The notes below the pieces were generated by a model. That model ran no database searches, was not told the DNA's origin, and was given only the letters and a program-made list of their open reading frames with translations. From JBCCGR01 sp039029195 (lineage in GTDB: Bacteria > Pseudomonadota > Alphaproteobacteria > Rhizobiales > Rhizobiaceae): 64,000 nt of DNA. The translations under genes and the position numbers were made by a program. Of this stretch, positions 1 to 8,582 are shown in pieces. Where the stretch lies: assembly GCA_039029195.1 (NCBI GenBank), contig JBCCGR010000011.1:1-64000 (forward strand). The letters run 5' to 3'. How positions within the stretch are numbered: position 1 is the stretch's first letter; each line of letters begins with the position of its first letter.

Positions 1-123
1 AAAAACGCCATGTAACACCTGTTCCTGATCTTTCCTGATATCTCCCCCACATTGTGGTCATCGGAAGCAAACAACAGCTTCCAAACATCGAGACAGCACA
101 CATCGCCTCATCGATCTGCTGTT

Positions 124-193
124 CCGGCCCTCGCCCCCTCCCAACCACCCACAAGGGTACGTTCCAGGGTGGTTGGGAGGGGGAGCGGGCCGG
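124..193. repeat. Long inverted repeat upstream of small secreted protein gene
   Basis: Two 27-base arms (124-150 and 167-193) are nearly perfect inverted copies, rich in C on the left and G on the right, with a 16-base loop between them. Only a few positions near the base of the stem disagree. It lies about 38 bases before the start codon at 231, so it could fold in the 5' leader of that gene or be a dispersed palindromic element. No run of T follows it on the plus strand, so it is not a standard terminator. Function is unknown. Confidence 0.7.
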
Positions 194-230
194 TTCGGAC
201 AGAAAGAAAGGCACACTTAGGAGAGAGACA

Positions 231-503
231 ATGAAAACCCTGAAACTGACAAGCTTCGCCCTCGCCGCCGCCATGATGATCGGCGCTGCAGGTTCGATCG
301 CTACCCCATCCAATGCTGAAGCAGGCGGACGTCTGTCCATTCACTTCGGTCACGGTCACAGCCATTTCTATCACGGCCATGTTTACCGTCCGCATTATGG
401 CAGCCCTTACCGCGCTTGCCGCTGGCTGAAGCGGAAGGCCCGGTACACCGGTTCACGCTACTGGTGGAAGCGCTACCGCCGCTGCATCCGCGCTTACTAC
501 TAA
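231..503 (+). CDS. Small secreted basic protein of unknown function
   Basis: A 90-residue protein. Residues 1-30 look like a Sec signal peptide (KTLK, then an Ala/Met-rich hydrophobic stretch, then small residues before SNAEAGG). The mature part is rich in His, Tyr and Arg, with an HGHSHFYHGH cluster and a WLKRKARY...RYWWKRYRRC segment containing two cysteines. The start at 231 is preferred over upstream in-frame codons because AGGAGAGAG lies just before it and the signal peptide begins there. Comparable small His/Tyr/Arg-rich exported proteins occur in Rhizobiales, but I do not recognise a named family. Metal binding by the His cluster is only a guess. A hairpin terminator follows. Confidence 0.75.
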   Translation: MKTLKLTSFALAAAMMIGAAGSIATPSNAEAGGRLSIHFGHGHSHFYHGHVYRPHYGSPYRACRWLKRKARYTGSRYWWKRYRRCIRAYY

Positions 504-552
504 GAGCTTCAGGTGGTGATCCTAACCGGCCCCTACCTCTCACCACCTGAAC

Positions 553-585
553 AAACCCCGGAGACCTCGGTCTTCGGGGTTTTTC
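553..585 (+). terminator. Rho-independent terminator after the small secreted protein gene
   Basis: An AACCCCG...CGGGGTT stem with an AGAC/GTCT inner arm and a CTCG loop is followed by TTTTTCTTTT. It sits about 50 bases after the stop at 503 and closes the single-gene unit. Confidence 0.85.
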
Positions 586-608
586 TTTTGTGGCACCCAC
601 TCTCCACC

Positions 609-771
609 GTCATCCCGGGCTTGGCCCGGGATCCAAGCGCGATTGCTGCAGGAGGGATGCGAATTGTCTGGTGTAGCGAGGAGAAGAGCCAACGCGCTGC
701 AACTTCTTGGACAACGACAAACATCTCATCCGAAGCCACCGCACTTGGATCCTGACCTTCGTCAGGGTGAC
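609..771. repeat. Palindromic repeat element of about 163 bp with hairpin ends
   Basis: The left end (609-637) and right end (744-771) are inverted copies of each other, both with GTCA outermost and GGATCCAAG innermost. Each end also contains its own small hairpin: CCCGGGCTTGGCCCGGG on the left and CCTGACCTTCGTCAGG on the right. The two hairpins differ in sequence but each stem is intact, so pairing has been kept by matched changes. This matches the style of dispersed intergenic palindromes common in Rhizobiales. No gene is visible inside. Confidence 0.7.
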
Positions 772-1002
772 TGAGCTAGGAGAAAGATTGGCAAACAAGA
801 AATTCGATATAACCGCAGCACGTTCGCGAAGCAGGAGACGAATGCCGCGTGAGAATTCACATCACCAACTACCTGCGCTATCTTTGTCATTGCCGCTACA
901 GCGGCAATCTAGTGCTACAGGAGTGTTGTTAAGGGAGAGGTTGGGAGCCTGCCGCCCTGGGCACCCGCTGTCAGCGGGTGTGACAAATTAAAGGAATTCG
1001 GT
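772..1002. other. Non-coding spacer with two short hairpins
   Basis: No convincing gene is visible. Two compact perfect hairpins occur: an 8-bp stem with a TACA loop at 889-908 (ATTGCCGC arms) and CACCCGCT/AGCGGGTG at 962-980. Neither is followed by a T run in either direction. They probably belong to the same repeat-rich region between the first gene and the end of gyrA. Confidence 0.5.
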
Positions 1003-1082
1003 TGTCATTCTCGGGCCATTCGAGCCCTAGCGAGAATGAGTCCCGGGAACCTATTCCGTGAACACTCGGTTCGGGAACGACA
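1003..1082. repeat. Short copy of a dispersed repeat (copy A)
   Basis: This 80-base stretch begins TGTCA and ends TTCGGGAACGACA. Its first 59 bases match about 46 of 59 positions of the element at 22674-22825, and its final 15 bases match that element's end (GGT[T/C]CGGGAA[C/T]GACA). The middle of the longer copy is missing here. It lies just beyond the 3' end of gyrA. Confidence 0.7.
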
Positions 1083-1151
1083 ACTGACGCTATGAGCAGA
1101 ACCTCAGACAAGCCACCGAGTTGACCATTTGCCGCCATCGAACTTTTCAGA

Positions 1152-3929
1152 TCAGGAATCAGAACCAGCTTCCGGTACATCACCGTCCACATCGTCATCC
1201 TCACCGCCATCAACCTCGCTGATGCGCTCTGCTGAGACCACGTTTTCGTCTGCTGCCGTCTTGAATATGGTCACGCCTTTGGAAGCCCGTCCTGCGAAGC
1301 GAATGCCATCCACCGGCACCCGGATCAACTGCCCGCCATCGGAAACCAGCATGATCTGATCACTTTCATCCACCGGGAAGGCGGCAACCAACCGACCGAT
1401 TTCCTTCTCTTTGCTCTGATCCGTGGCCTTGATGCCCTTGCCACCACGACCGGATATCCGGAACTCGAAACTGGAGGCACGCTTGCCGAAACCTTTTTCG
1501 GAAACGGTGAGAACGAACTGTTCCGCAGCACCCATTTCCACATAGCGTTCGGGGCTCAGGCTGGTTTCGAGATCGACAATCTCTTCATCATCGCTACCGG
1601 TGTCGTCCTCAGCGCCATCCGCCACACTGGCTCGCCGAATGGCCGACGCTTGTTTCAAGTAGGCCAGCCGCTCAGCCGGATCGGCATCGAAATGGCGCAG
1701 GATGGTCATCGAAATAACCTCATCATCCTTGCCCAGCTTGATGCCTCTCACACCGGTGGAATCGCGGCTCTGGAACACCCGTACATCGGACACGGGAAAG
1801 CGAATGCACTGCCCCTTGGCGGTGGTCAGCAGAACGTCGTCATCCTCGCTACAGGTTTCAACGCCAAGAATGTCCATGCCTTCATCAAGCTTCATCGCAA
1901 TCTTGCCGTTCTGCCGAATGCCGACAAAATCCGACAGATTGTTTCGCCGCACAGAACCGGTTGATGTGGCGAACATCACATCAAGTGTCTGCCAGCTTTC
2001 CTCGTCCTCCGGCATCGGCATGATCGTGGTGATGCGCTCCCCCGGCTGGAGCGGCAACATGTTGATGAGCGCCTTGCCCCGCGAATTGGGTGCAGCCACA
2101 GGCAACCGCCAAACCTTCATTCTGTAAGCGATGCCACGGGAGGAGAAAAACAGCACTGGCGTGTGGGTATTCGCCACAAACAGGCGAACCACAAAGTCCT
2201 CATCCTTGGTGGACATGCCGGAGCGGCCCTTGCCGCCGCGCTTCTGCGCTCGATAGGTCGCAAGCGGCACCCGCTTGATGTAACCGCCGTGACTGACGGT
2301 CACGACCATGTCTTCCCGGGCGATCAGATCCTCATCTTCCAGATCAAATCCACCGTCCAGAATGACCGTGCGACGTGGCGTGGCAAACTCTTCCCGAACA
2401 GCAATCAACTCATCCTTGACGATGCCAAGCACACGCGGGCGCGAACGAAGTATATCGAGGTAGTCGCTGATTTCAGCAGCGATCTCGTTGAGTTCGTTGT
2501 CGATTTCATCGCGGCCAAGCGCAGTCAAGCGCTGCAGACGAAGATCAAGGATGGCACGCGCCTGTTCTTCGGAAAGATTGTAAGTCTCATCATCGTTGAG
2601 CCGGTGTTTCGGATCATCAATCAGCGCAATGAGCGGTGCGACGTCGCGAGCCGGCCAGTTGCGCTCCATCAATTGCGCGCGGGCAGTCGCCGGATCCGGT
2701 GCGTTGCGAATGAGGTGGATCACCTCATCAATGTTGGCAACCGCAATGGCAAGCCCCACCAACAAGTGCGCCCGGTCGCGCGCCTTGGCGAGCAGGAATT
2801 TTGTGCGCCTGGTGACCACTTCCTCACGGAAGGTCACAAAAGCCTTCAACAGATCGAACAGATTGAATTGTTCCGGCTTGCCACCGGAAAGGGCCACCAT
2901 GTTGCAACCAAATGATGTTTGCAGCGGCGTGAAACGATAGAGCTGGTTCAATACCACGTCTGCAACCGCATCGCGCTTGAGCTCCACGACAACACGGTAG
3001 CCGTGCCGGTCGGATTCATCGCGGATATCCGAAATGCCCTCAATGCGCTTGTCGCGCACCAGTTCCGCAATCTTCTCGACCATTGCGGATTTGTTGACCT
3101 GATACGGAATTTCATTGACCACCAGCGCCAGACGGTCACCGCGCATGGTTTCCGTCTCGACCTTGCCGCGCATCAAAACCGATCCGCGACCCGTGCTGTA
3201 CGCCGAACGAATGCCGCTGCGGCCTAGAATTTCACCACCGGTCGGAAAGTCCGGCCCCGGCACGATTTCAATCAGTTTCTCAAGCGAAATCGCCGGATCA
3301 TCAATCAAGGCCAGACAGGCATCAATCACTTCGCCCAAATTGTGCGGCGGAATGTTGGTGGCCATGCCAACGGCGATGCCCCCTGCCCCATTGACCAGCA
3401 GATTGGGGAACCGCGCCGGCAGAACCTCAGGTTCCTGCTCGCGACCGTCATAATTGTCCTGAAAGTTGACAGTGTCCTTGTCGATATCCTCGATCAGATT
3501 GTCGGAGAGCTTTTCAAGACGGCACTCGGTGTAGCGCATGGCGGCGGCTTTATCGCCATCGATGGAGCCAAAATTGCCCTGTCCATCAATCAGCGGCGCC
3601 CGCATGGAGAAATCCTGCGCCAGCCGCACCAGCGCATCGTAAATCGCCTGATCGCCATGGGGATGGTATTTACCCATGACCTCACCGACCACACCGGCTG
3701 ATTTTCGGTACGGCTTGTTATAATCGAGCCCCATTTCGCTCATCGCGTAAAGGATGCGCCGATGCACCGGTTTCAAGCCGTCGCGAATGTCGGGAAGCGC
3801 GCGTGAAACGATGACACTCATGGCGTAGTCGAGATAAGAGCGCTGCATCTCCTCAATGATGGAAATGGGCTCTATCGCGCCGTCATTGCCCGATGGCGGG
3901 TCTTTGGGAGTGTCTGATTGATCAGCCAA
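1152..3929 (-). CDS. gyrA: DNA gyrase subunit A
   Basis: A 925-residue cytoplasmic subunit that breaks and rejoins DNA during negative supercoiling with GyrB. The N-terminal core begins near IEEMQRSYLDYAMSVIVSRA. The active-site tyrosine is Tyr133 in AAMRYTECRLE. The GyrA box is present as QKRGGKG ahead of the C-terminal DNA-wrapping domain, and the tail is acidic. The quinolone region reads HGDQAIYDAL, so the residue equivalent to E. coli Ser83 is Gln94, with Asp98 kept. The start is TTG with a weak ribosome site; it is chosen because the leader before the conserved core has the usual alphaproteobacterial length. It stands alone on the minus strand, divergent from marC. Confidence 0.97.
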   Translation of the reverse strand: MADQSDTPKDPPSGNDGAIEPISIIEEMQRSYLDYAMSVIVSRALPDIRDGLKPVHRRILYAMSEMGLDYNKPYRKSAGVVGEVMGKYHPHGDQAIYDALVRLAQDFSMRAPLIDGQGNFGSIDGDKAAAMRYTECRLEKLSDNLIEDIDKDTVNFQDNYDGREQEPEVLPARFPNLLVNGAGGIAVGMATNIPPHNLGEVIDACLALIDDPAISLEKLIEIVPGPDFPTGGEILGRSGIRSAYSTGRGSVLMRGKVETETMRGDRLALVVNEIPYQVNKSAMVEKIAELVRDKRIEGISDIRDESDRHGYRVVVELKRDAVADVVLNQLYRFTPLQTSFGCNMVALSGGKPEQFNLFDLLKAFVTFREEVVTRRTKFLLAKARDRAHLLVGLAIAVANIDEVIHLIRNAPDPATARAQLMERNWPARDVAPLIALIDDPKHRLNDDETYNLSEEQARAILDLRLQRLTALGRDEIDNELNEIAAEISDYLDILRSRPRVLGIVKDELIAVREEFATPRRTVILDGGFDLEDEDLIAREDMVVTVSHGGYIKRVPLATYRAQKRGGKGRSGMSTKDEDFVVRLFVANTHTPVLFFSSRGIAYRMKVWRLPVAAPNSRGKALINMLPLQPGERITTIMPMPEDEESWQTLDVMFATSTGSVRRNNLSDFVGIRQNGKIAMKLDEGMDILGVETCSEDDDVLLTTAKGQCIRFPVSDVRVFQSRDSTGVRGIKLGKDDEVISMTILRHFDADPAERLAYLKQASAIRRASVADGAEDDTGSDDEEIVDLETSLSPERYVEMGAAEQFVLTVSEKGFGKRASSFEFRISGRGGKGIKATDQSKEKEIGRLVAAFPVDESDQIMLVSDGGQLIRVPVDGIRFAGRASKGVTIFKTAADENVVSAERISEVDGGEDDDVDGDVPEAGSDS

Positions 3930-4168
3930 AAGAAACTGCTGTTTTCGTTGTCAACATTTCTCACGCCATCATAGTTGATTCTGCCACCAAAGCCAAATTT
4001 CGACACAAGAATTGCACTCATTTTCCTTATTATTTTCAGTGGCTTATTTGGGAAAAATGACACCGCCGCAATTCATTTTCAGCAAACATGGAATTTGTCT
4101 GGAATATTCCGGTTTCGACCAGGAAAATTCGTCTCGTCTTTCTACCGATTCACGACTAAAGAAGACAA

Positions 4169-4801
4169 ATGAGCATCACAATTGACGTCGCCATCAATGC
4201 CTTTGTCACGCTGTTCGTGACCATCGATCCACCGGGTCAGGCCGCGATATTCCTGGCGCTGACGGCCGGTATGGTGCGGCGCGAGCGATCGCAAGTCGCT
4301 CTTCTGGCGGTGCTGACGGCCACGGGCATTCTCGCCATGTTCATGTTTGCAGGCGCGGCTATATTGAACGCGCTTGGCGTGTCCCTGGCAGCGTTTCGGG
4401 TGGCTGGCGGTCTGCTGCTCTTCTATACAGCCTTTGAGATGGTGTTTGAAAAGCGCCAGCAGCGGCACAAAAAGAGTGCCAAGCGCGCCATCACCATTGA
4501 TGACATTAAAAATGTTGCGATTTTTCCGCTGGCCGTGCCGCTGATTGCTGGCCCTGGCGCCATTTCAGCAACAATCCTTCTCTCTGCCCAATTCAGCAGC
4601 CTGACGGAAAAGCTTGCGCTGTTCGCAATCATCGCCAGCGTGTGTCTGATCGTCTATCTGGTGCTCATTCTATCAGAGTTCATCGAGCGCGTGATCGGCG
4701 ACACCGGTCGGAACATTCTGACCCGGCTGCTGGGCATTCTGCTTGCCGCCCTTTCGGTTCAGTTCGTGGCCGATGGAATTCTCGCCCTAGCGGCCGGGTA
4801 G
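4169..4801 (+). CDS. MarC family integral membrane protein
   Basis: A 210-residue inner membrane protein with about six hydrophobic segments. The family signatures are visible: TLFVTIDPPGQ near the start, AFRVAGGLLLF near residue 75, and FPLAVPLIAGPGAI near residue 120. A charged cytosolic loop (EKRQQRHKKSAKR) splits the two halves. The family's function is not settled; the old link to multiple antibiotic resistance was withdrawn, so no transport substrate can be given. It is divergent from gyrA, a neighbourhood common in Rhizobiales. Its last 15 bases overlap the 3' end of the opposite-strand gene that ends at 4787. Confidence 0.92.
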   Translation: MSITIDVAINAFVTLFVTIDPPGQAAIFLALTAGMVRRERSQVALLAVLTATGILAMFMFAGAAILNALGVSLAAFRVAGGLLLFYTAFEMVFEKRQQRHKKSAKRAITIDDIKNVAIFPLAVPLIAGPGAISATILLSAQFSSLTEKLALFAIIASVCLIVYLVLILSEFIERVIGDTGRNILTRLLGILLAALSVQFVADGILALAAG

Positions 4802-5155
4802 ATTGACGGTCATTTCCTTACCGGAATAGCCGTGGACACTGTCGCCGGCACGCACCAGAACGGACGTCACGCCTGCGGGGATCTTTATGCCGGACTTGGA
4901 CCGGGTAAAGGGTTGTTCGTCCACATGAGGATGAGCCAGAACGCGGGTTCCGAACACAGTGCCATCGCTACCCAACACCTGCCAGGAGTCCGCATAATGC
5001 TCCCAGCCCTCATCACCGTGGGCCACCGTAACGGAAAAGCTGAAACTGTCGTCCGATTGCGCCCTCACCTTCACATCCACCACATCAGCTCCACCAGCTT
5101 GGGCTGTACCTGTCATCAAACCAGCCATTAGCAGGCTTGAAATCAGTTTTTTCAT
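4787..5155 (-). CDS. Small exported protein of unknown function
   Basis: A 122-residue protein with a clear Sec signal peptide (MKKLISSLLMAGLMTG, cleavage after AQA near residue 21). The mature part is predicted as mostly beta, with conserved-looking segments GDEGWEHYADSWQVLG and RVLAHPHVDEQPFTRS. The start at 5155 has AGGAGA eight bases upstream; an in-frame start 12 codons earlier would disrupt the signal peptide. It faces marC and overlaps its end. A periplasmic binding role is possible, but no family was recognised. Confidence 0.8.
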   Translation of the reverse strand: MKKLISSLLMAGLMTGTAQAGGADVVDVKVRAQSDDSFSFSVTVAHGDEGWEHYADSWQVLGSDGTVFGTRVLAHPHVDEQPFTRSKSGIKIPAGVTSVLVRAGDSVHGYSGKEMTVNLPGR

Positions 5156-5328
5156 GAAAATTCTCCTGAATTCGAACGGGAATCCGCCCAACGCATGATC
5201 CGTTTAAACTGAATCGCCCGATGCCTTGGTCGACAGTTTCCACGCATACTTTTGCCCGAAAAACCTATCAACTTTTCGGAAGCATGCTGTAGACTTCAAC
5301 CAGTTTGCAAATTGAATGAGCCACAGCA

Positions 5329-6291
5329 ATGGCGTCCGGATCAAAAAAAGTTATATACGCCGCCCTGATCGGCAACGGCCTCATCTCCATCACCAAATTC
5401 ATCGCCGCTTCCATCACCGGGTCGTCCGCCATGTTGTCGGAGGGGATTCACTCACTGGTGGACACAGGCAATCAGACGCTGCTGCTCTATGGCATTCGCC
5501 GATCAAAACGCCCGGCGGACGAAAAACACCCGTTCGGTTATGGCTCGGAAATCTACTTCTGGGCGTTCGTGGTCGCGATCCTCATTTTCGCGGTTGGCGC
5601 GGGCGTGTCGATTTATGAAGGCATCAGCAAGATCATTCACCCGCACCCGATCACCGATCCAACGGTGAACTATGTGGTTCTGGGGCTCGCCATGATCTTT
5701 GAGGGCGTCGCCTGGTATTTCGCCTACAAGGAATTCTCCACCACCCGCGGCAAGCGCAGCGTTTTTCAGGCGGTTCAGGAATCAAAAGACCCGACGGTTT
5801 TCACGGTTCTATTTGAGGATACCGCAGCTATGCTGGGGCTGATTGTTGCCTTTGTCGGGATATTCTGTGCCGTGCACTTCAACATACCGATGCTCGATGG
5901 GGTGGCCTCGCTGACGATCGGTCTCATTCTTGCTGGCACCGCCATGGTGCTTGCTTATGAAACCATGGGGCTGTTGATTGGTGAGGCGGCAGCGCCAGAA
6001 ATCGTTGGTTCGATTAAGCGGATTGTCGAGGCGACACCCACAATTGACGCGCTGAATGAAATCCGTACCCTGCATAGAGGGCCGAATGATGTGCTGCTGG
6101 CGCTCTCGGTCGACTTCGAAGACACCCTGACCGCTGGTAAGGTTGAAGAAGCCATCTGGCAGCTTGAACAAGCGATCAAGGCAGAGTTTCCTGTCGTGAA
6201 GCGCCTTTTCATCGAAGTGCAGTCGAAAGAACATCACGCAAAAGAACTGGAAATGGCGCGCAAGGCGCGGGAAGAAGAGAACAAAAATTGA
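5329..6291 (+). CDS. Cation diffusion facilitator (CDF) family transporter
   Basis: A 320-residue inner membrane transporter expected to export a divalent metal such as zinc, manganese or iron in exchange for protons. The second membrane helix carries SEGIHSLVDTGNQ with the metal ligands His41 and Asp45. The later helix has Glu163-Asp164 (FEDTAAMLG) instead of the usual HxxxD pair, as in the SLC30A9-like branch. HPFGYGSE lies in the first loop and a cytosolic domain follows from about residue 215 to the end. The metal cannot be predicted safely. It is transcribed alone. Confidence 0.93.
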   Translation: MASGSKKVIYAALIGNGLISITKFIAASITGSSAMLSEGIHSLVDTGNQTLLLYGIRRSKRPADEKHPFGYGSEIYFWAFVVAILIFAVGAGVSIYEGISKIIHPHPITDPTVNYVVLGLAMIFEGVAWYFAYKEFSTTRGKRSVFQAVQESKDPTVFTVLFEDTAAMLGLIVAFVGIFCAVHFNIPMLDGVASLTIGLILAGTAMVLAYETMGLLIGEAAAPEIVGSIKRIVEATPTIDALNEIRTLHRGPNDVLLALSVDFEDTLTAGKVEEAIWQLEQAIKAEFPVVKRLFIEVQSKEHHAKELEMARKAREEENKN

Positions 6292-6345
6292 TGATCTCTT
6301 TAGCTGAATGCACCATGCCAATCGGCTTTGCAGCGTCAGCCGACA

Positions 6346-6735
6346 CTACGCGATCTGAGCGACAGTCCTGATCTCCACCAGTGCCCCCTCGCGCCTCAAA
6401 CGGGCAACCTCAACAGCTGTCCAAGCGGGGTAAGGCGCTTGGAACAGTTCGACGCGAATTGAATCGAACAGGTCAAAATGAGCACTCAATTCAACATGAT
6501 AGCTGGTCATCTCAATGACCGAATCCAGCGTCAGCCCCGCTTCGCTGAGAACAAGTGCGATCTTCTGAAAGACCGATCTAAACTGCTCTTCTGGGTCAAG
6601 TGGCATTTCTCCGACGCTGTTACTGCCCGTTGTCCCGGTCAGAAAGACATGATTGCCAGAAACCAGACCAGGAGACATCGCGAGTTGCTCGGCAGCGGCG
6701 CTGAATTCGGCCGGACAAAGCAACTGTTTTTCCAT
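6346..6735 (-). CDS. RidA family protein (YjgF/YER057c/UK114)
   Basis: A 129-residue small cytoplasmic protein of the RidA superfamily, whose founding member hydrolyses reactive enamine/imine intermediates made by PLP enzymes. Recognisable parts are HVFLTGTTG, DPEEQFRSVFQKIALVLSEAG and the C-terminal YPAWTAVEVARLRREGALVEIR. The catalytic arginine of the RidA subgroup is matched by the VARLRREGALVEI segment, but assignment to a subgroup is uncertain. It is the last gene of the ssb-tenA-VOC-RidA run. Stop and start overlap as TGATG, which favours the ATG at 6735 over a GTG one codon earlier. Confidence 0.88.
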   Translation of the reverse strand: MEKQLLCPAEFSAAAEQLAMSPGLVSGNHVFLTGTTGSNSVGEMPLDPEEQFRSVFQKIALVLSEAGLTLDSVIEMTSYHVELSAHFDLFDSIRVELFQAPYPAWTAVEVARLRREGALVEIRTVAQIA

Positions 6736-7154
6736 CACTTTTCATCCTTCAGCGGATGCCCATCCGCAAACTGCAGAAGATCCCAGCGATTTCCGTAAAG
6801 GTCTTCAAAAACAGCGACGGTACCATAGTCCGCATCAAGCGGCGGGCGAATGAACGTGATGCCAGCCTCCAGCATGCGGTTGTAGTCGAGCCAGAAATCA
6901 TCGGTTTGCAGAAACAGGAACACCCGACCACCAGCCTGATTGCCGATGAAGGCCTCCTGTTCTTCATTCGATGCGCGAGCAAGCAACAGATTAGTGCCGG
7001 TGGCTCCCGGTGGACGAACCACCACCCAGCGCTTGTCCTGCTCGGGTTGATAGGTATCATCGACAAGCATGAAATTCAGCTTTTTCGTATAGAATTCAAT
7101 CGCCTCATCATAGTCGCGCACGACAAGTGCGATGTGAACGATTGATTGCTTCAC
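6735..7154 (-). CDS. VOC family (glyoxalase/dioxygenase fold) protein
   Basis: A 139-residue protein with the vicinal-oxygen-chelate fold: HIALVVRDYDEAIEFYTKKL at the start, a glycine-rich middle, and AVFEDLYGNRWDLLQ at the end. The first His and the late Glu/Asp positions are compatible with metal ligands. Members include glyoxalases, bleomycin-binding proteins and ring-cleaving enzymes, so the substrate is not known. It starts with GTG and overlaps the tenA stop by four bases (GTGA), and it ends inside the start of the RidA gene, so all three are translationally coupled. Confidence 0.88.
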   Translation of the reverse strand: MKQSIVHIALVVRDYDEAIEFYTKKLNFMLVDDTYQPEQDKRWVVVRPPGATGTNLLLARASNEEQEAFIGNQAGGRVFLFLQTDDFWLDYNRMLEAGITFIRPPLDADYGTVAVFEDLYGNRWDLLQFADGHPLKDEK

Positions 7155-7819
7155 GCGTCCGCTCCCGCCGCATTCAGTCCCATCTGCCAGAAATCAGCCT
7201 CCAGCAGGGTTGCTGATCGGAAGTTTTTCAACAGACGTGGATACCTCTTTTCAGTCAGGAGCTCTTCGGCCAAAGCGTCAAGCGATGCCTTGGCGGCGTT
7301 GGCCACATCAGCGTAATCAGGGCCGGAATATTCATCGATCCATTCGGCGTACGGATTATCTTTGGATGAATTGGGCTTCAGCGCCGCACCAATCTCGGCA
7401 TAGCCAATGACGCACGGAGCGAGCGCCGACTGAAGGTCCAGCAAATCGCCCGCAAGCCCGGCTTCAAGCACGAACCTTGTGTAAGCCATTGTCTCGGATG
7501 CTTCCGGTGCCGTTTCAATATCGGCCGGTTCTAGTCCCCAGCGCCCACAAAGCTTGATGTGAAGATCCATCTCCACATCCAGAATGGCCTTTACACTCTC
7601 CAGACCGCTCCGCATTTCCGTAAGCGACCGGCTTTTGTAGATCGCGAGTGCGTAGGCGCGCGCGAACTGGATCAAAAACAGATAGTCTTGAACGAGATAA
7701 TGCCGGAATGCTGCCTCGGGTAGCGTACCGTTGCCCATCTGCTGAACAAATGAGTGCCCGGTATAGGCCTGCCAGGCGTCCTTGCTGTCGGCTTTCAGCC
7801 GGTCAAACAATCCGCTCAC
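7151..7819 (-). CDS. tenA: TenA family aminopyrimidine aminohydrolase (thiaminase II type)
   Basis: A 222-residue helical cytoplasmic enzyme expected to hydrolyse aminopyrimidines for thiamine salvage. The residues matching the Bacillus TenA catalytic set are in place: Asp45 in YLVQDYLFL, nucleophile Cys136 in SALAPCVIGYAEIG, and Glu207 in LLEADFWQM. It begins with GTG, preceded by AGGCGATCCTC, nine bases after the ssb stop. No other thiamine gene is close by, so it acts as an isolated salvage step, grouped with RidA and a VOC protein. Some family members act on other amines, so the exact substrate is inferred. Confidence 0.92.
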   Translation of the reverse strand: MSGLFDRLKADSKDAWQAYTGHSFVQQMGNGTLPEAAFRHYLVQDYLFLIQFARAYALAIYKSRSLTEMRSGLESVKAILDVEMDLHIKLCGRWGLEPADIETAPEASETMAYTRFVLEAGLAGDLLDLQSALAPCVIGYAEIGAALKPNSSKDNPYAEWIDEYSGPDYADVANAAKASLDALAEELLTEKRYPRLLKNFRSATLLEADFWQMGLNAAGADA

Positions 7820-7828
7820 GAGGATCGC

Positions 7829-8329
7829 CTAGAACGGAATCTCGTCATCCGGCTCGCCCGAAGGTGGCGAGTAGCCCCCTCCTCCGCCGCCGCCATAATC
7901 GGAACCAACGGAACTCTGGCCACCACCGCCGAAGTTTCCTCCGCCGCCACCAAAGTTACCGCCTCCACCGCCTTCTGCACGGCTGTCGAGCATGGTCAGC
8001 GATGAATTGAAGCCCTGAAGCACCACTTCCGTGGTGTAGCGGTCCTGGCCGGACTGATCCTGCCATTTGCGGGTCTGCAACTGGCCTTCAAGATAAACCT
8101 TGGACCCTTTGCGCAGATATTGTTCAACGATCCGGCACAGACCTTCGTTAAAAATGACCACGCGATGCCATTCCGTGCGTTCCCGGCGCTCGCCTGTTCC
8201 CTTGTCGCGCCAGTTTTCAGACGTCGCCACGTTGAAATTTGCAATGGGCCTGCCGTCCTGGGTCCGCCTGATTTCAGGATCAGCCCCCAGATTGCCGACC
8301 AGTATGACCTTGTTGACGCTGCCCGCCAT
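7829..8329 (-). CDS. ssb: Single-stranded DNA-binding protein
   Basis: A 166-residue protein. The OB fold covers about residues 1-110 (MAGSVNKVILVGNLGADPE, then WHRVVIFNEGLCRIVEQYLRKGSKVY). A glycine-rich flexible linker with repeated GGGGNFGGGG blocks follows. The acidic tip DDEIPF at the C terminus recruits repair and replication partners. The start at 8329 is chosen because the conserved fold begins there and GGAGAG precedes it; an upstream in-frame start would add 24 unrelated residues. A LexA box lies at 8488-8502, so induction by DNA damage is likely. The tenA gene follows after nine bases. Confidence 0.97.
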   Translation of the reverse strand: MAGSVNKVILVGNLGADPEIRRTQDGRPIANFNVATSENWRDKGTGERRERTEWHRVVIFNEGLCRIVEQYLRKGSKVYLEGQLQTRKWQDQSGQDRYTTEVVLQGFNSSLTMLDSRAEGGGGGNFGGGGGNFGGGGQSSVGSDYGGGGGGGYSPPSGEPDDEIPF

Positions 8330-8487
8330 GCCACTCTCCAACTCTGATATTACCCGCTTGCCGCCATGGCGAACCGGTTCAGGCGTACGACGCCCGTTCA
8401 AGAATCCAATCTATCCCACGCCAGCCGCAATTTGGCGCTTCAAATGATCTATCCACAGGGTTTGTTGCCCTTGCAAGATCGACAAAT

Positions 8488-8502
8488 GTTCTCTATTTGT
8501 TC
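8488..8502. promoter_or_regulatory. LexA (SOS) box upstream of ssb
   Basis: The sequence is GTTC, seven bases (TCTATTT), then GTTC, the direct-repeat operator used by LexA in Alphaproteobacteria. It lies 159 bases upstream of the ssb start, in the spacer between ssb and the desaturase gene. Confidence 0.85.
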
Positions 8503-8582
8503 TTGTAACAACAATGCTCAGTCATATGCAAGCATTAAGTGCGCAGCATTGGAAAACACGCCCCAATTCCGGGACACAATTG

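Noticed and set aside
2163..2915. Open frame of 250 codons antisense to gyrA
   Set aside because: It lies wholly within the conserved gyrA coding region, has no recognisable motif and no ribosome site.
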